A stretch of 64,000 bases of DNA from Lachnospiraceae bacterium NK4A179 (GTDB taxonomy: Bacteria; Bacillota; Clostridia; Lachnospirales; Lachnospiraceae): positions 1 through 64,000 of the forward strand of contig ATWC01000013.1 of NCBI GenBank assembly GCA_000421045.1. The letters are read 5' to 3'. Position numbers and translations under genes: made by a program. Each line of letters starts with the position of its first letter. The first letter of the stretch is position 1. Positions 33,220 through 42,867 of the stretch are shown here, one piece after another. The notes under the pieces are model-generated. The model saw nothing but the letters and a program-made list of their open reading frames with translations. It had not been told where the DNA came from and did no database searches.

Positions 33220-34651
33220 TCACGTCATCCTCGTCGGTAAAATCTTCAGATATGGGAAGAGAGAAGATAAACTCTGTGCCAACACCTTCTGTAGAAATGA
33301 CATTTATATTCTCATCGTGTGCACGTATGATCTCTCTGGTAATGGACAGGCCAAGGCCTGTTCCTTTTTTATCTTTTCCTCTCGAGAGATCGGATTTATA
33401 GAAACGGTCGAAAATAAGAGGTATGCTTTCCTTGGGTATACCGATACCTTCGTCCTTGACAGAAATGAAGACCTTGTTTCCTTTCTCATTTGTATCTATA
33501 TGGATCGTGGAATTCTTTCCACTGAACTTGATCGCATTGTCTATCAGATTGTAGAGCACCTGCTGTATCTTGGTAAGATCAGCTTTTACATAAAGCATAT
33601 TGCCTGTGAGGGTCAGATCCATGGATATCATTTTCTCACGGCAGGTTCCTTCAAAAGTGGAGACTGTCTGTCGTATTACGTTATTGATATCAAAGTCCGT
33701 AATATCAAGCATCATGCCGTTTGTGTTTAAGTTATTCAGTGTGAGCAGATTGTTTGTGAGTTTGATAAGTCGCTCACTTTCAGCGATGACTATTCCCATA
33801 TATTTGGGATACATTTCTTCCGGTATGGTTCCGTCCTGCATTGCTTCAAGGTATCCCTTTATGGATGTGAGCGGCGAACGGAAGTCATGTGAAACGTTTG
33901 CAACTATCTGTTTCTGATTGTCCTCACCTTTTGCCAGTTCCTGAGCCATATAGGCAAGCGATGCGGCAAGATATCCGATCTCATCGTCACTGTCGACAGT
34001 TATCTCATAGTGCAGGTTTCCTGATGCATACTGTTCTGTTGCAGCGATGATGCGGCGGAGAGGAAGATATACAAGTTCCGTGAAGAAAATGAGGATTATC
34101 AGTGACAGCAGGAAAAGTATGAAAAGAAAAATATAGTCAATATTAAGAAGCTGGTCGGCATTTTCCTTAAGCTTCTGCGTGTCATATGAAACTATAACGT
34201 AACCATGTACGAGATAGCCTGAAGTGATAGGTGATGAAACCGTGATGTGCTGAGTGCTGAAAGTGTTATAGAAATTTCCCACGCTGTAGAAGGAACCGCG
34301 CAGTGCTGTAACATCGAAACCCTGTATTACATCGGGCTCATCAACGTTTAATTCGGTCAGTGAACTGGCGACGATTATGCCGGAGGGGCTCACGATCTGT
34401 ATTTTTGAGCCGGTTATCTGAGCAATCTTGTCTATGGTTTCTTTCAGTGATGTGAGAGATGTTTCGTTGTTATAAACGGAAAGCGCATAATTCTCGGCAA
34501 TGGTCGTAGCCTCTCTGTAGAGGCTGTCGGCCTTGTCGCGTTCAAGCCTGTTCATCGTCATCTGCTCCATAAAGGTGTCGACTATGATAAAGCCGAATAC
34601 CCCAAAGATGAGATAGGCTATAAGAAATTTAAGATAAAGTGTGCGCCTCAT
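33206..34651 (-). CDS. Membrane sensor histidine kinase (PhoR/ResE-like)
   Basis: The 481-residue kinase has membrane segments at ~8-28 and ~172-195, an extracytoplasmic sensor domain between them, and a HAMP domain (~195-248, LRRIIAATEQYASGNL). DHp has the acceptor His in VSHDFRSPLTSIKG. The HATPase domain carries VLYNLIDNAIKFS, DEGIGIPKE, RFYKSDLSRGKDKKGTGLGLSI. It follows its response regulator by 3 bases on the same strand. The pair is a typical OmpR-class two-component system; the stimulus is unknown. Confidence 0.93.
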   Translation of the reverse strand: MRRTLYLKFLIAYLIFGVFGFIIVDTFMEQMTMNRLERDKADSLYREATTIAENYALSVYNNETSLTSLKETIDKIAQITGSKIQIVSPSGIIVASSLTELNVDEPDVIQGFDVTALRGSFYSVGNFYNTFSTQHITVSSPITSGYLVHGYVIVSYDTQKLKENADQLLNIDYIFLFILFLLSLIILIFFTELVYLPLRRIIAATEQYASGNLHYEITVDSDDEIGYLAASLAYMAQELAKGEDNQKQIVANVSHDFRSPLTSIKGYLEAMQDGTIPEEMYPKYMGIVIAESERLIKLTNNLLTLNNLNTNGMMLDITDFDINNVIRQTVSTFEGTCREKMISMDLTLTGNMLYVKADLTKIQQVLYNLIDNAIKFSGKNSTIHIDTNEKGNKVFISVKDEGIGIPKESIPLIFDRFYKSDLSRGKDKKGTGLGLSITREIIRAHDENINVISTEGVGTEFIFSLPISEDFTDEDDVITEA

Positions 34652-34654
34652 TTA

Positions 34655-35356
34655 TCAAAGTGTCTCGAATTTATATCCGACTCCCCATATGGTAGTTATC
34701 TTCCAGGATTCATGATCCTTGATCTTCTCTCTGATACGTTTGATATGAACGTCAACGGTTCTGGTATCACCCATATATTCATATCCCCATATCTGATCGA
34801 GTAGCTGGTCTCTTGTGTAGACATGATTGGGTGAAGAAGCTAAGAAGTATAAAAGCTCCAGCTCCTTGGGCGGCATGTCTACCTTTCTGCCCATGTAAAT
34901 AACGCTGTAATTTGATTTGTTTATCTCAAGGTCAGGGTAGCTCACCTCATCCTTAGCTGCAGGCTCGGGAGCGGGAACAGAATTCTCGCCTGACCTTCTG
35001 AGTACTGCCTTAACTCTTGCAACAAGTTCCTTTGAATCAAAGGGCTTTTCCATGTAATCATCTGCTCCGAGTTCGAGACCGAGCACCTTATCAAAAACTT
35101 CACCTTTTGCGGAAAGCATTATTATAGGTGTTTTGGAATACTGTCTTACCTCGCGGCATACCTGATATCCATCCATTCCGGGAAGCATAAGGTCAAGCAG
35201 TATCAGGTCGGGAGCGAATTCTTTCATGGTGCTTAATGCGCTTTCTCCGTCACCTACACATTTTGTATCGAAGCATTCCTTTGTAAGATAGAGACTTACG
35301 AGCTCTGCAATGTGCTCGTCGTCATCAACTATGAGTATTTTTTGTTTTCCGGCCAT
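34655..35356 (-). CDS. OmpR/PhoP-family response regulator
   Basis: The 233-residue protein has a receiver with DD at the N-terminus, acceptor Asp in LILLDLMLPGMDGYQ and Lys in YMEKPFDSK. A C-terminal winged helix contains VYTRDQLLDQIWGYEYMGDTRTVDVHIKRIREK. It is a DNA-binding transcription factor paired with the kinase downstream. It follows mutS2 by 24 bases in the same direction, so it could be part of that transcript. Confidence 0.94.
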   Translation of the reverse strand: MAGKQKILIVDDDEHIAELVSLYLTKECFDTKCVGDGESALSTMKEFAPDLILLDLMLPGMDGYQVCREVRQYSKTPIIMLSAKGEVFDKVLGLELGADDYMEKPFDSKELVARVKAVLRRSGENSVPAPEPAAKDEVSYPDLEINKSNYSVIYMGRKVDMPPKELELLYFLASSPNHVYTRDQLLDQIWGYEYMGDTRTVDVHIKRIREKIKDHESWKITTIWGVGYKFETL

Positions 35357-35380
35357 GATTTTCCCCTCTCAATATCCGTA

Positions 35381-37765
35381 TTATTTGAATCTGACTACAG
35401 TTACGCCTGCATCTCCCTCGCCATGAGCCGCATCGGAAAAGCTTCCGACTACCGGTGAGGTGCGCAGATAATCGTGTATGCCGGAGCGCAGAGCCCCGGT
35501 GCCCTTACCGTGAATGATACGTACGGATTCAAGCTTTGACATATATGCGTCATCGAGATATTTGTCTATGACGGATACTGCATCATCAACTGTTCTACCT
35601 ATGACATTTATCTCGGGACTGATATTTGTTGCACGTGAAAGATCGAGACGGACTTTCTTAACTGTCTTTTCAGGCTTCGGGGCATCGCCCATTTCAAGGT
35701 CTGAAAGTTTAACTTTTATTGAAATACCGCCTGACTGTACAAGTACGTTGCCTTTTTTATCAGGAGCTTCTGCGATCACACCGTCCATATCCATTGACAG
35801 AATAAATACGGGTGTGCCGGGAAGCGCATTCTTTTCGGTAAGCAGTTCTGTTTTTTTCTTTTCTTTTATCGGAGTTTTGTTCTTTCCCGAACGTTTCATC
35901 GCTTCCTGATAGATAGCCTCATCTTCTTTGGATATCCACTCGCGGAGCTCGCGCCTCTTCTTTTCCATTGTTGCAGGCTTCATAACACTGCCCTGTTTGT
36001 TGAATGCGCGTATGGTCTCGTCAGCCTTGTCCTTAGCATCCTGGAGCAGGTCACGGGCTTCTTCTCTGGCGTTGGCGATGATCCTGTCTTTCTTTTCCTG
36101 TATCTTTTCCTCTTTGTCGGCAAGTATCTTCTCACGTCTGAGTATGTCTGCCTTGAGGTTTTCTATTTCCTGTTTTTCCTTATCTATTATATTACGTCTG
36201 TCCTCGAGGTCTGAAATAACATTCTCAAAATTTTCTTCCTCGTGGCTGATATATTGTCCGGCTTTTTCGATTATCTCATCTGAAAGGCCGAGTCGTTTTG
36301 AAATGGCAAAAGCATTACTTTTTCCCGGAATGCCTATCATCAGTCTGTAGGTAGGGGAGAGCGTTGCGATGTCAAATTCACAGCCGGCATTCTCAACACC
36401 TTCTGTCTGCAGTGCATAGACCTTTAATTCACTGTAGTGTGTGGTAGCCATGCTGCGTATCTTCTGTCTGTGAAGAGTATCCAGTATTGATATTGCAAGC
36501 GCTGCACCTTCTTCAGGATCGGTTCCTGCTCCAAGCTCATCAAAAAGACAGAGTGAGTCCTGTTTTGCATGCTTCATTATTTCCACAATGGAGCGCATAT
36601 GTGATGAGAAGGTGGACAGACTCTGTTCTATGCTCTGCTCATCGCCTATATCGGCATAGACTTCCGAAAAAACCGAAAGCTCCGAACGGTCAAGAGCGGG
36701 AATATGAAGGCCTGCCTGTCCCATTAGGGTAAGCAGACCGGCAGTCTTAAGTGATACAGTCTTACCGCCTGTGTTGGGTCCTGTGATGATAAGCAGGTCA
36801 AAGTCGTCACCGAGACGGATGTCTACGGGAACTGCGGTACGGGGATCGAGAAGCGGATGTCTGGCTCCACGAAGAACTATCCGAAGCTCTTTGTTATAAA
36901 GAGGTCTTACAGCATTTATCTTCATGGCATATTTTGCCTTTGCGAAGATAAAGTCGAGCATAGTGATAGTTTTCTGATCCTCTGCTATCATATCGCCATT
37001 TGCGGCGCACATGGCAGACAGTTCGGAAAGTATGCGTTCCACTTCATCATGCTCTGCACTTGAGAGTTCCTTCAGTCTGTTATTCAGATCGACAATAGAT
37101 GAAGGTTCTATGAACAGAGTTGCGCCGCTCTGCGAACGGTCGTGGATCATTCCGGGTACATGTGAGCGGTACTCGCTTTTAACAGGTATGCAGTAGCGGC
37201 CGTTCCTGGTCGTGATGATCGCATCCTGCAGATAGCCTCTGAGAGTCTCGTTTACCATCTTTGTGAGACCGGTCTGAATCCTGTCTGTCGATATCTTTAT
37301 ATTGCGTCTTATCTCGCGAAGAGTAGGACTTGCATCATCTGATATCTCATCATCAGAGATAATGCATTTGTTTATCTTATCCGATACGTTGGTAAGCGGA
37401 TCCAGCGCAAGAAAGTATTTATCAAGGCAGTCGGTCGGAGTCTCCGTATGGTAGTCGCGCACTTCTTTAACGTTTACAAGAAGCCTTGCTATGGCAAGCA
37501 GGTCGCCTGCACCGAGTGTCCGGCCTATGGAAGCAGCCTTTATAAAGGGACGTACATCTATGTTTGCACCAAATGAGAGCCTGTCGCTTTTGAAAAGTCT
37601 TGAAAGCGCGGCTGAAGTCTCGTCCTGGGCATGGTCTATCCATTCGGGATTGCCGGAGGGACGTAAGTTAAGACACATCCTTTTTGCAGGCTCACTTCCT
37701 GCGAAAGAAGACAGTATTTCGGTTATTTTGTTGAATTCAAGTATATGAAGAGCTTTTTCGTTCAT
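35381..37765 (-). CDS. mutS2: MutS2 family endonuclease/ATPase
   Basis: The 794-residue protein starts with helical lever/core domains (~1-300). The ATPase has Walker A GPNTGGKTVSLKTAG (~330), Walker B LFDELGAGTDPEEG and the His motif TTHYSELK. A long coiled coil (~510-600) and a C-terminal Smr domain follow, with INVIGRTVDDAV, IIHGKGTGALR and SFSDAAHGEGDAGVTVVRFK. In Firmicutes MutS2 suppresses recombination and acts on collided ribosomes. Length and all motifs are canonical. The gene is divergent from the metzincin-like gene at 37831. Confidence 0.95.
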   Translation of the reverse strand: MNEKALHILEFNKITEILSSFAGSEPAKRMCLNLRPSGNPEWIDHAQDETSAALSRLFKSDRLSFGANIDVRPFIKAASIGRTLGAGDLLAIARLLVNVKEVRDYHTETPTDCLDKYFLALDPLTNVSDKINKCIISDDEISDDASPTLREIRRNIKISTDRIQTGLTKMVNETLRGYLQDAIITTRNGRYCIPVKSEYRSHVPGMIHDRSQSGATLFIEPSSIVDLNNRLKELSSAEHDEVERILSELSAMCAANGDMIAEDQKTITMLDFIFAKAKYAMKINAVRPLYNKELRIVLRGARHPLLDPRTAVPVDIRLGDDFDLLIITGPNTGGKTVSLKTAGLLTLMGQAGLHIPALDRSELSVFSEVYADIGDEQSIEQSLSTFSSHMRSIVEIMKHAKQDSLCLFDELGAGTDPEEGAALAISILDTLHRQKIRSMATTHYSELKVYALQTEGVENAGCEFDIATLSPTYRLMIGIPGKSNAFAISKRLGLSDEIIEKAGQYISHEEENFENVISDLEDRRNIIDKEKQEIENLKADILRREKILADKEEKIQEKKDRIIANAREEARDLLQDAKDKADETIRAFNKQGSVMKPATMEKKRRELREWISKEDEAIYQEAMKRSGKNKTPIKEKKKTELLTEKNALPGTPVFILSMDMDGVIAEAPDKKGNVLVQSGGISIKVKLSDLEMGDAPKPEKTVKKVRLDLSRATNISPEINVIGRTVDDAVSVIDKYLDDAYMSKLESVRIIHGKGTGALRSGIHDYLRTSPVVGSFSDAAHGEGDAGVTVVRFK

Positions 37766-37798
37766 GACACGTCCATTGTACCTTAAAACAGCGAAAAA

Positions 37799-37807
37799 TG
37801 GTATAAT
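37799..37807 (+). promoter_or_regulatory. Extended -10 of the metzincin-like operon
   Basis: TGG followed by a perfect TATAAT (37802-37807), 23 bases before the ATG at 37831, which has a GGGGGA site. The best -35 (TTGTAC at 37776-37781) is spaced at 20 bases, so the extended -10 probably carries recognition. Confidence 0.55.
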
Positions 37808-37830
37808 ATGCTTTTCGGGGGACTATAAAA

Positions 37831-38856
37831 ATGAAAAAAGAACGTACGTCAACTTTTACTGTGATCTTGCTCACGGTTTTGATCGCTTTTACGGCGCTTA
37901 TGGTATCTCTACTGGTATACCTTTGCTTTTCGATGCTCATGGGCGGTGATTTCGGCCATGGAAATGGAAAATACGACAGAGGACCATCTAAGTATTTTGG
38001 CGGCAATGTTAGCGGGAATGAAGTGAAGAAAGAAGTGCTGGAGGATGGCACAGTACTCCTTAACGGCATGGATACAAGGGGAAGCAGCGGAGCCGCTGAA
38101 GGCAGAGTGGTACTTGTTTCACTTTTCTATGACGGAAAGAAAGACTGGGGCGATGATATGCGTGCCGAAGCCGGGAGTAATACTGATGTGGCTACACAGT
38201 TCATTGAGAGCAGTGCTGCAGAATACGGCAAGGATATTGAATTCGTATATGACACATCGGCCGGTTCCGATCTGAATTATGATATGGATCTTGATGATGT
38301 ATATATTCCTTCAAACATACAGGATGTACAGGGATGGGGCGATCTTGTAGAGGCTGTTGATAAATTCATAATCAAAAAGGTAGACAGCGATGCCCTAAAG
38401 GACGAGTATGGTGCGACCGGAATAGTCTATGCAGTGTTCCTTAATGATGAAGGTACGTGCTGTGCATTTCCGTATTATGCAGGAGATACCCGTAACAGTT
38501 TCAACGAGATGTGTTTCCTGTATTACAACGCAAAGGACGGAAAGGTAGGTCCTTCCGTATATGCGCATGAGATGCTGCATCTTTTTGGAGCAAGGGATCT
38601 TTATAAGGAATCTGTAGAGGATGGTACTACTACCGATCTTGTCAGATACACCATGTTAAACTTCCCGGATGAGCTGATGCTTTATGCTGAAGATTCATAC
38701 GGAAGCGGCATCAGTCAGGGATTTGTATCAAACAGTATAAGTGAGATAACGGCATACTTTGTGGGGTGGCTTGATGATATACCCGAACTTGAAAAGTTCC
38801 CGGGCATGAAGAGTGAGTATCCGGCATCATTCACCGTACAGGATGATGGGACATGA
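37831..38856 (+). CDS. Membrane-anchored metzincin-like metallopeptidase
   Basis: The 341-residue protein has an N-terminal membrane segment (~10-30) after a basic head. The outside domain carries a zinc motif, HEMLHLFGARD (~residue 249), which fits the HExxHxxGxxD pattern of metzincin-type peptidases such as snapalysins. A Met downstream could form the Met-turn (YTMLN). The rest of the sequence is not recognised. The stop overlaps the HtrA-like gene by 4 bases (ATGA), so the pair is probably co-translated and acts on the cell surface. Proteolytic activity is inferred from the motif only. Confidence 0.7.
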   Translation: MKKERTSTFTVILLTVLIAFTALMVSLLVYLCFSMLMGGDFGHGNGKYDRGPSKYFGGNVSGNEVKKEVLEDGTVLLNGMDTRGSSGAAEGRVVLVSLFYDGKKDWGDDMRAEAGSNTDVATQFIESSAAEYGKDIEFVYDTSAGSDLNYDMDLDDVYIPSNIQDVQGWGDLVEAVDKFIIKKVDSDALKDEYGATGIVYAVFLNDEGTCCAFPYYAGDTRNSFNEMCFLYYNAKDGKVGPSVYAHEMLHLFGARDLYKESVEDGTTTDLVRYTMLNFPDELMLYAEDSYGSGISQGFVSNSISEITAYFVGWLDDIPELEKFPGMKSEYPASFTVQDDGT

Positions 38857-40346
38857 GTATAAGTAATAAAGACAAAGATAAAGAGAATAAGGAACAGAAA
38901 TTTACTGAGGCTGATGATTATGACTTTATCCGTGAGAAGATAAAGGAACGTCCGGTAAACAGAAAGAAGCTTCTGAAAAGAACTCTTTTTACAGCCGGAA
39001 TGGCGGTGATCTTTGGATTGGTTGCCTGCTTAACCTTTCTTCTTTTGGAGCCGGTCTTCGGCAAATTATTATCCTCTGATCAGGATATGGAACTGGCTCC
39101 GGTAGAACTTACCGAGAATCCGGATGACGGAGAACTGCCCGAGGAAAAAGTGATCCTGGCAGATGAAGATGATGAGAATTCGCAGGGCCTGGTCGGTATT
39201 GAGAGTGAAACTCCCATAGATAAGCTTCCTCTTTCAGATGAGGATGTAAAGACAACTGAGAGTGAGAATGCTGCGGCTACTCCGACGCCGGTACCTGCCT
39301 CTGTAGTGGCTGCAAAGGAGATACAGAATGCGGCGATAAAACTTGAAGATTACAGACTGCTTTCCCGCCGTATGTATTCAATTTCAAAAGAAGTTGAAAA
39401 AAGTCTTATCACCCTTACAGGAAAGGATGAAGATTCTGACTGGACAGATGAGGATGCGGTGCGGGCAAGAAGCACTTCAGGTGTGATCATCGGGGAGAAT
39501 GGATATCAGTTACTGGTACTTGCAGATTCTAAGAAGCTTGAGGCATATGACGATATAAGCGGAAAGTTTTCAAGCGGTGAGACTGTGAGCGGATTTGAGA
39601 TGTTCAGATATGATGAGGATACGGGACTTGCAGTATATGCTTTAAAACTCAGCGAGATCCCTGATATGGCCAAGATGTCCTATACCAAAGCAACTCTTGC
39701 AGGTTCATATCCCTCGTCAATACAGGGAAATGCAGTTATAGCGCTCGGAATGCCGTGTGGTCAGGGAAGCTTATACTATGGCTTTGTTACAGCAGCAGAG
39801 AGAAAGGTACATGGTACCGACAGTTCCTATCAGCTGCTTGATACGGATATATATGCAGGCGAGGATGCAAGCGGTGTGCTTACAAATGTGCTCGGACAGG
39901 TGGTGGGAGTGATATGCGATGATCACCATGAGGACGGCATGGAACATATGATCACAGCATATGGCATCAGCGGCATCAGGTCGATGATAGAAAATCTTTC
40001 GAATAAGGTCGACAGGCCTTATGTGGGTGTGCAACCGCTTACGGTTACAAAAGATGTTATGAAGCAATATGGCATTCCCGAAGGTGTGTGCGTTGCAGAT
40101 GTAGATGTGGATTCACCTGCTATGGAGGCCGGACTTGGAAGAGGAGATGTGATCACGGCTTTCGGTGATGTGATGATAGGTACCGAAGAAAACTATGTGA
40201 ATGAACTGGAAAAATATCCACCGGGAACGCAGCTCAAGATCCATTTCAAACGCCAGGGGCGTGACGGCTATGCAGATATGGAAGTAAAGATAGAGACCGG
40301 GACCAGGCATGAAGATATTGTGAAAGACGAGGAGCAGAACAATTGA
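38853..40346 (+). CDS. HtrA/DegP-like membrane protein with PDZ domain and missing catalytic triad
   Basis: The 497-residue protein has a cytoplasmic basic head, a membrane segment at ~50-70, an acidic linker, a trypsin-fold region (~180-390) and a C-terminal PDZ domain (~395-480, YVGVQPLTV, GVCVADVDVDSPAMEAGLGRGDVI). In HtrA the nucleophile lies in GNSGGPL; here the region reads AGEDASGVLTN, with Ala at the aligned Ser. The HxV histidine segment reads GYQLLVLADS without His. It is therefore probably a pseudoprotease that binds peptides or regulates its partner. Overlaps on both sides couple it to the metallopeptidase and YhaM genes. Confidence 0.78.
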   Translation: MSISNKDKDKENKEQKFTEADDYDFIREKIKERPVNRKKLLKRTLFTAGMAVIFGLVACLTFLLLEPVFGKLLSSDQDMELAPVELTENPDDGELPEEKVILADEDDENSQGLVGIESETPIDKLPLSDEDVKTTESENAAATPTPVPASVVAAKEIQNAAIKLEDYRLLSRRMYSISKEVEKSLITLTGKDEDSDWTDEDAVRARSTSGVIIGENGYQLLVLADSKKLEAYDDISGKFSSGETVSGFEMFRYDEDTGLAVYALKLSEIPDMAKMSYTKATLAGSYPSSIQGNAVIALGMPCGQGSLYYGFVTAAERKVHGTDSSYQLLDTDIYAGEDASGVLTNVLGQVVGVICDDHHEDGMEHMITAYGISGIRSMIENLSNKVDRPYVGVQPLTVTKDVMKQYGIPEGVCVADVDVDSPAMEAGLGRGDVITAFGDVMIGTEENYVNELEKYPPGTQLKIHFKRQGRDGYADMEVKIETGTRHEDIVKDEEQNN

Positions 40347-41284
40347 GATATATTAAGGATTTTGAAGAAGGAAATAAGATCAGGGGTGTTTATTACGTAA
40401 AGAGTAAAGTTTCGACAGAAACTAAAAACGGAAAGCCTTATGACAATATTGATATACAGGATAAAACCGGAGTTATAAACGGCAAGGTATGGGAGCCCTA
40501 CAGCCCGGGGATCAAGGAATATGAGACAGGAGATTTTGTTGAGATAACCGGTGAAGTAAAGAGCTTCAATGGGGCAAAGCAGCTTCATGTGTCAGCGCTC
40601 AGGAAATGTACTGAAGATGAATATGATCCTTCGGATTACATGCCGGTCACATCCAAAAATATTGATGAAATGTACGCAAGGCTAATCGCTCTTGTCGATT
40701 CGATCGAAAATAAATACTTAAAGCAGCTGCTTGAGAGTTTTTTCAAAGATCCGGAATTCGAAATGACATTCAGGAAGGCATCGGCTGCAAAGACGGTTCA
40801 TCATGCATTTATAGGAGGTCTGCTTCAGCATACTCTTACAGTTGCTGAACTTTGCGACTATATGTGCAAGAACTATCCGATACTGAAGCGAGATCTTCTC
40901 ATAACCTGCGCGCTGCTTCATGATGTGGGAAAGACAAAAGAGCTTTCACCTTTCCCTTCAAATGATTATACAGATGACGGACAGTTAATCGGTCATATCA
41001 TAATAGGTGCGCAGATGGCAGCAGAGAAGATGAATGCCATAGAGGGTTTCCCCAAGGGCCTTTTCGGGGAAGTGGAACATTGCATACTGGCCCATCACGG
41101 AGAGCTTGAGTATGGCTCGCCCAAAAAGCCTGCACTGGTGGAAGCGATGGCGCTTTCGCTTGCAGATAACATGGATGCCAAGATAGAGACATTCACGGAA
41201 TTTTTAAATGGCAGCGATTCTGACGACTGGATGGGATTCAACAAGTTTTTAGACAGTAACATAAGGAGAACAGGAAAAATGTAG
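40343..41284 (+). CDS. yhaM: 3'-5' exoribonuclease YhaM-like (OB + HD)
   Basis: The 313-residue protein has an N-terminal OB-fold nucleic-acid-binding domain (~10-95, TETKNGKPYDNIDIQDKTG) and a C-terminal HD domain (~150-290) with HH in HHAFIGGLLQHT, HD in LLHDVGKTKEL and a later H in AHHGELEYG. YhaM enzymes trim RNA and single-stranded DNA 3' ends. The start is a TTG at 40343 overlapping the previous stop, with GAGGAG 8 bases upstream, a well-placed site that makes the TTG credible. Confidence 0.9.
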   Translation: MRYIKDFEEGNKIRGVYYVKSKVSTETKNGKPYDNIDIQDKTGVINGKVWEPYSPGIKEYETGDFVEITGEVKSFNGAKQLHVSALRKCTEDEYDPSDYMPVTSKNIDEMYARLIALVDSIENKYLKQLLESFFKDPEFEMTFRKASAAKTVHHAFIGGLLQHTLTVAELCDYMCKNYPILKRDLLITCALLHDVGKTKELSPFPSNDYTDDGQLIGHIIIGAQMAAEKMNAIEGFPKGLFGEVEHCILAHHGELEYGSPKKPALVEAMALSLADNMDAKIETFTEFLNGSDSDDWMGFNKFLDSNIRRTGKM

Positions 41285-41305
41285 AACAGAACAGGAGGTT
41301 TGCCT

Positions 41306-42781
41306 ATGGCCAAAGGAAGAAGGATTTTTAAATCTGTATCAGTATTGATGATCGCGGTAATCTTAATGATTGAGCCGGGATGGAACACAGGCATGAAAGC
41401 GTTGGCAGCAGAAGGAAACGATGTGAATTTATATGCTGCCATATCGGTTGGTGATGCATCGAAGAATAAAACAGATGCAAGCTCAAATACGATTAAACGC
41501 CAGCCCGGTGAATGGGGACAGATTTCTGAGGCGGACTCAGAGTATCTTGCAAAGTGTGTCAATAAAGATATTGATTCTGTATCAACGGATGATATATATG
41601 ATGGAGTATGGGTAGCAGGGCTGCCTGATTCCGTTCCGGCAACCGGAGTAGCCTGGAAATTTGCAAGTGATCCTTTTGGAGGCTTTGAAGACAGACTGAA
41701 TGTTTATGATGGCACTACGCTTCTTCGAGAGGGCGCAGATTACAGGGTAAAATATAAGAATAATAAGAAAGCTAATTCTACTGCTGAAGTTTTTATAGTT
41801 GGTCGCGGAAATTACAGTGGAACAGTTAAGAAGACATTTAAGATAACGGAACCGACAGATACTTTCACATCTAATGATGATGCCGTGAAGTTAAAAGCTT
41901 CGATGATAAAAAAAGATCCGGATGTGAAGCTTGTCTACAGCGGTGGAAGAGCCGGTGTGGCTGATGCGTTCTATGTGGCTGTCGGAAAGAATGAGGAAGC
42001 TGATGACTACAAAGAACTGAAGGGCGAAAGCATAGAAGAATACAGGACCAATTCCGTAAGCGACAATGCAAAGCTTGATTATGTTTATCAGGTAATGGAT
42101 GAAGTGAAGCCGGGAAACTGCACGGTTATCATAACCGGCATCAATGGCTACAAAGGAACTGTAAAAAAGAAATTCAAGATCGCCAAGTTCAATATCTCTG
42201 ATGATGAAAACGTGGACAACGGTATTTCAGAGCTGTCTGTGGATATAAGGCTCGAAGAAAAGGATGTGTATCTGGTGAAGGGCGGCGCTAAGCCTGAAGT
42301 GGAAGTTATGGCAGGCGAAGTGGTCCTTCGTAAAGGTGTTGATTACAGCGTCAAGTATTCCGGAAATAAGAAAGTGGCCGAAGGCGATGAAGATGTGAAA
42401 GGCAGCCCTTGTGTGACAGTTACGGGAAAAGGATGCTTCATGGGAAGTTATAAGGAGTATTTTGATATAACTGAACCTCCGGTAAGTGACGATGAAGTAC
42501 CCGTTGAAGAGGAAAATAAGGAAGGAATTAGTATTGCAAAAGCAAAGGTAAGTGTGACTGCTTCAAAAGTTTATGATGGTATGGAGCAGACATTAGATCC
42601 TGAAGATATTACAGTGCTTGTTGGAGGTGAACCTGCTTCGTTTGAGATAGATCCTTCAACCTATACGAAGAATGTGAACAGTGGAACGGCGAGTGTAAAG
42701 ATAAAAGGCACTGACGAGTATTGTGGCACTAAGGTAGTAAAATTCAAGATCGCCCGCAAAACAATTGAGTTATTGAATTAG
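41306..42781 (+). CDS. Secreted protein with Ig-like G-Y-x-G repeats
   Basis: About 491 residues. A signal peptide (~7-35) ends near ALAAEG. Four or so repeat modules follow, each with a pattern like 'LREGADYRVKYKNNKKA' then 'GRGNYSGTVKKTFKI' (around residues 135-185, 235-300, 315-385 and 410-490). Such modules are common in Lachnospiraceae surface proteins and have an Ig-like beta fold. No sortase motif, SLH domain or catalytic domain is visible, so attachment and role are unclear. The ATG at 41306 has an AGGAGG site and is preferred over the TTG at 41300. Confidence 0.75.
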   Translation: MAKGRRIFKSVSVLMIAVILMIEPGWNTGMKALAAEGNDVNLYAAISVGDASKNKTDASSNTIKRQPGEWGQISEADSEYLAKCVNKDIDSVSTDDIYDGVWVAGLPDSVPATGVAWKFASDPFGGFEDRLNVYDGTTLLREGADYRVKYKNNKKANSTAEVFIVGRGNYSGTVKKTFKITEPTDTFTSNDDAVKLKASMIKKDPDVKLVYSGGRAGVADAFYVAVGKNEEADDYKELKGESIEEYRTNSVSDNAKLDYVYQVMDEVKPGNCTVIITGINGYKGTVKKKFKIAKFNISDDENVDNGISELSVDIRLEEKDVYLVKGGAKPEVEVMAGEVVLRKGVDYSVKYSGNKKVAEGDEDVKGSPCVTVTGKGCFMGSYKEYFDITEPPVSDDEVPVEEENKEGISIAKAKVSVTASKVYDGMEQTLDPEDITVLVGGEPASFEIDPSTYTKNVNSGTASVKIKGTDEYCGTKVVKFKIARKTIELLN

Positions 42782-42867
42782 TATAGTAAATGTAATTGCT
42801 TATTGCGCTTACAATACATAAGTAAGAAAGAAGGAACAACAATCGGTAATAGATTGCGGTATGCAAT

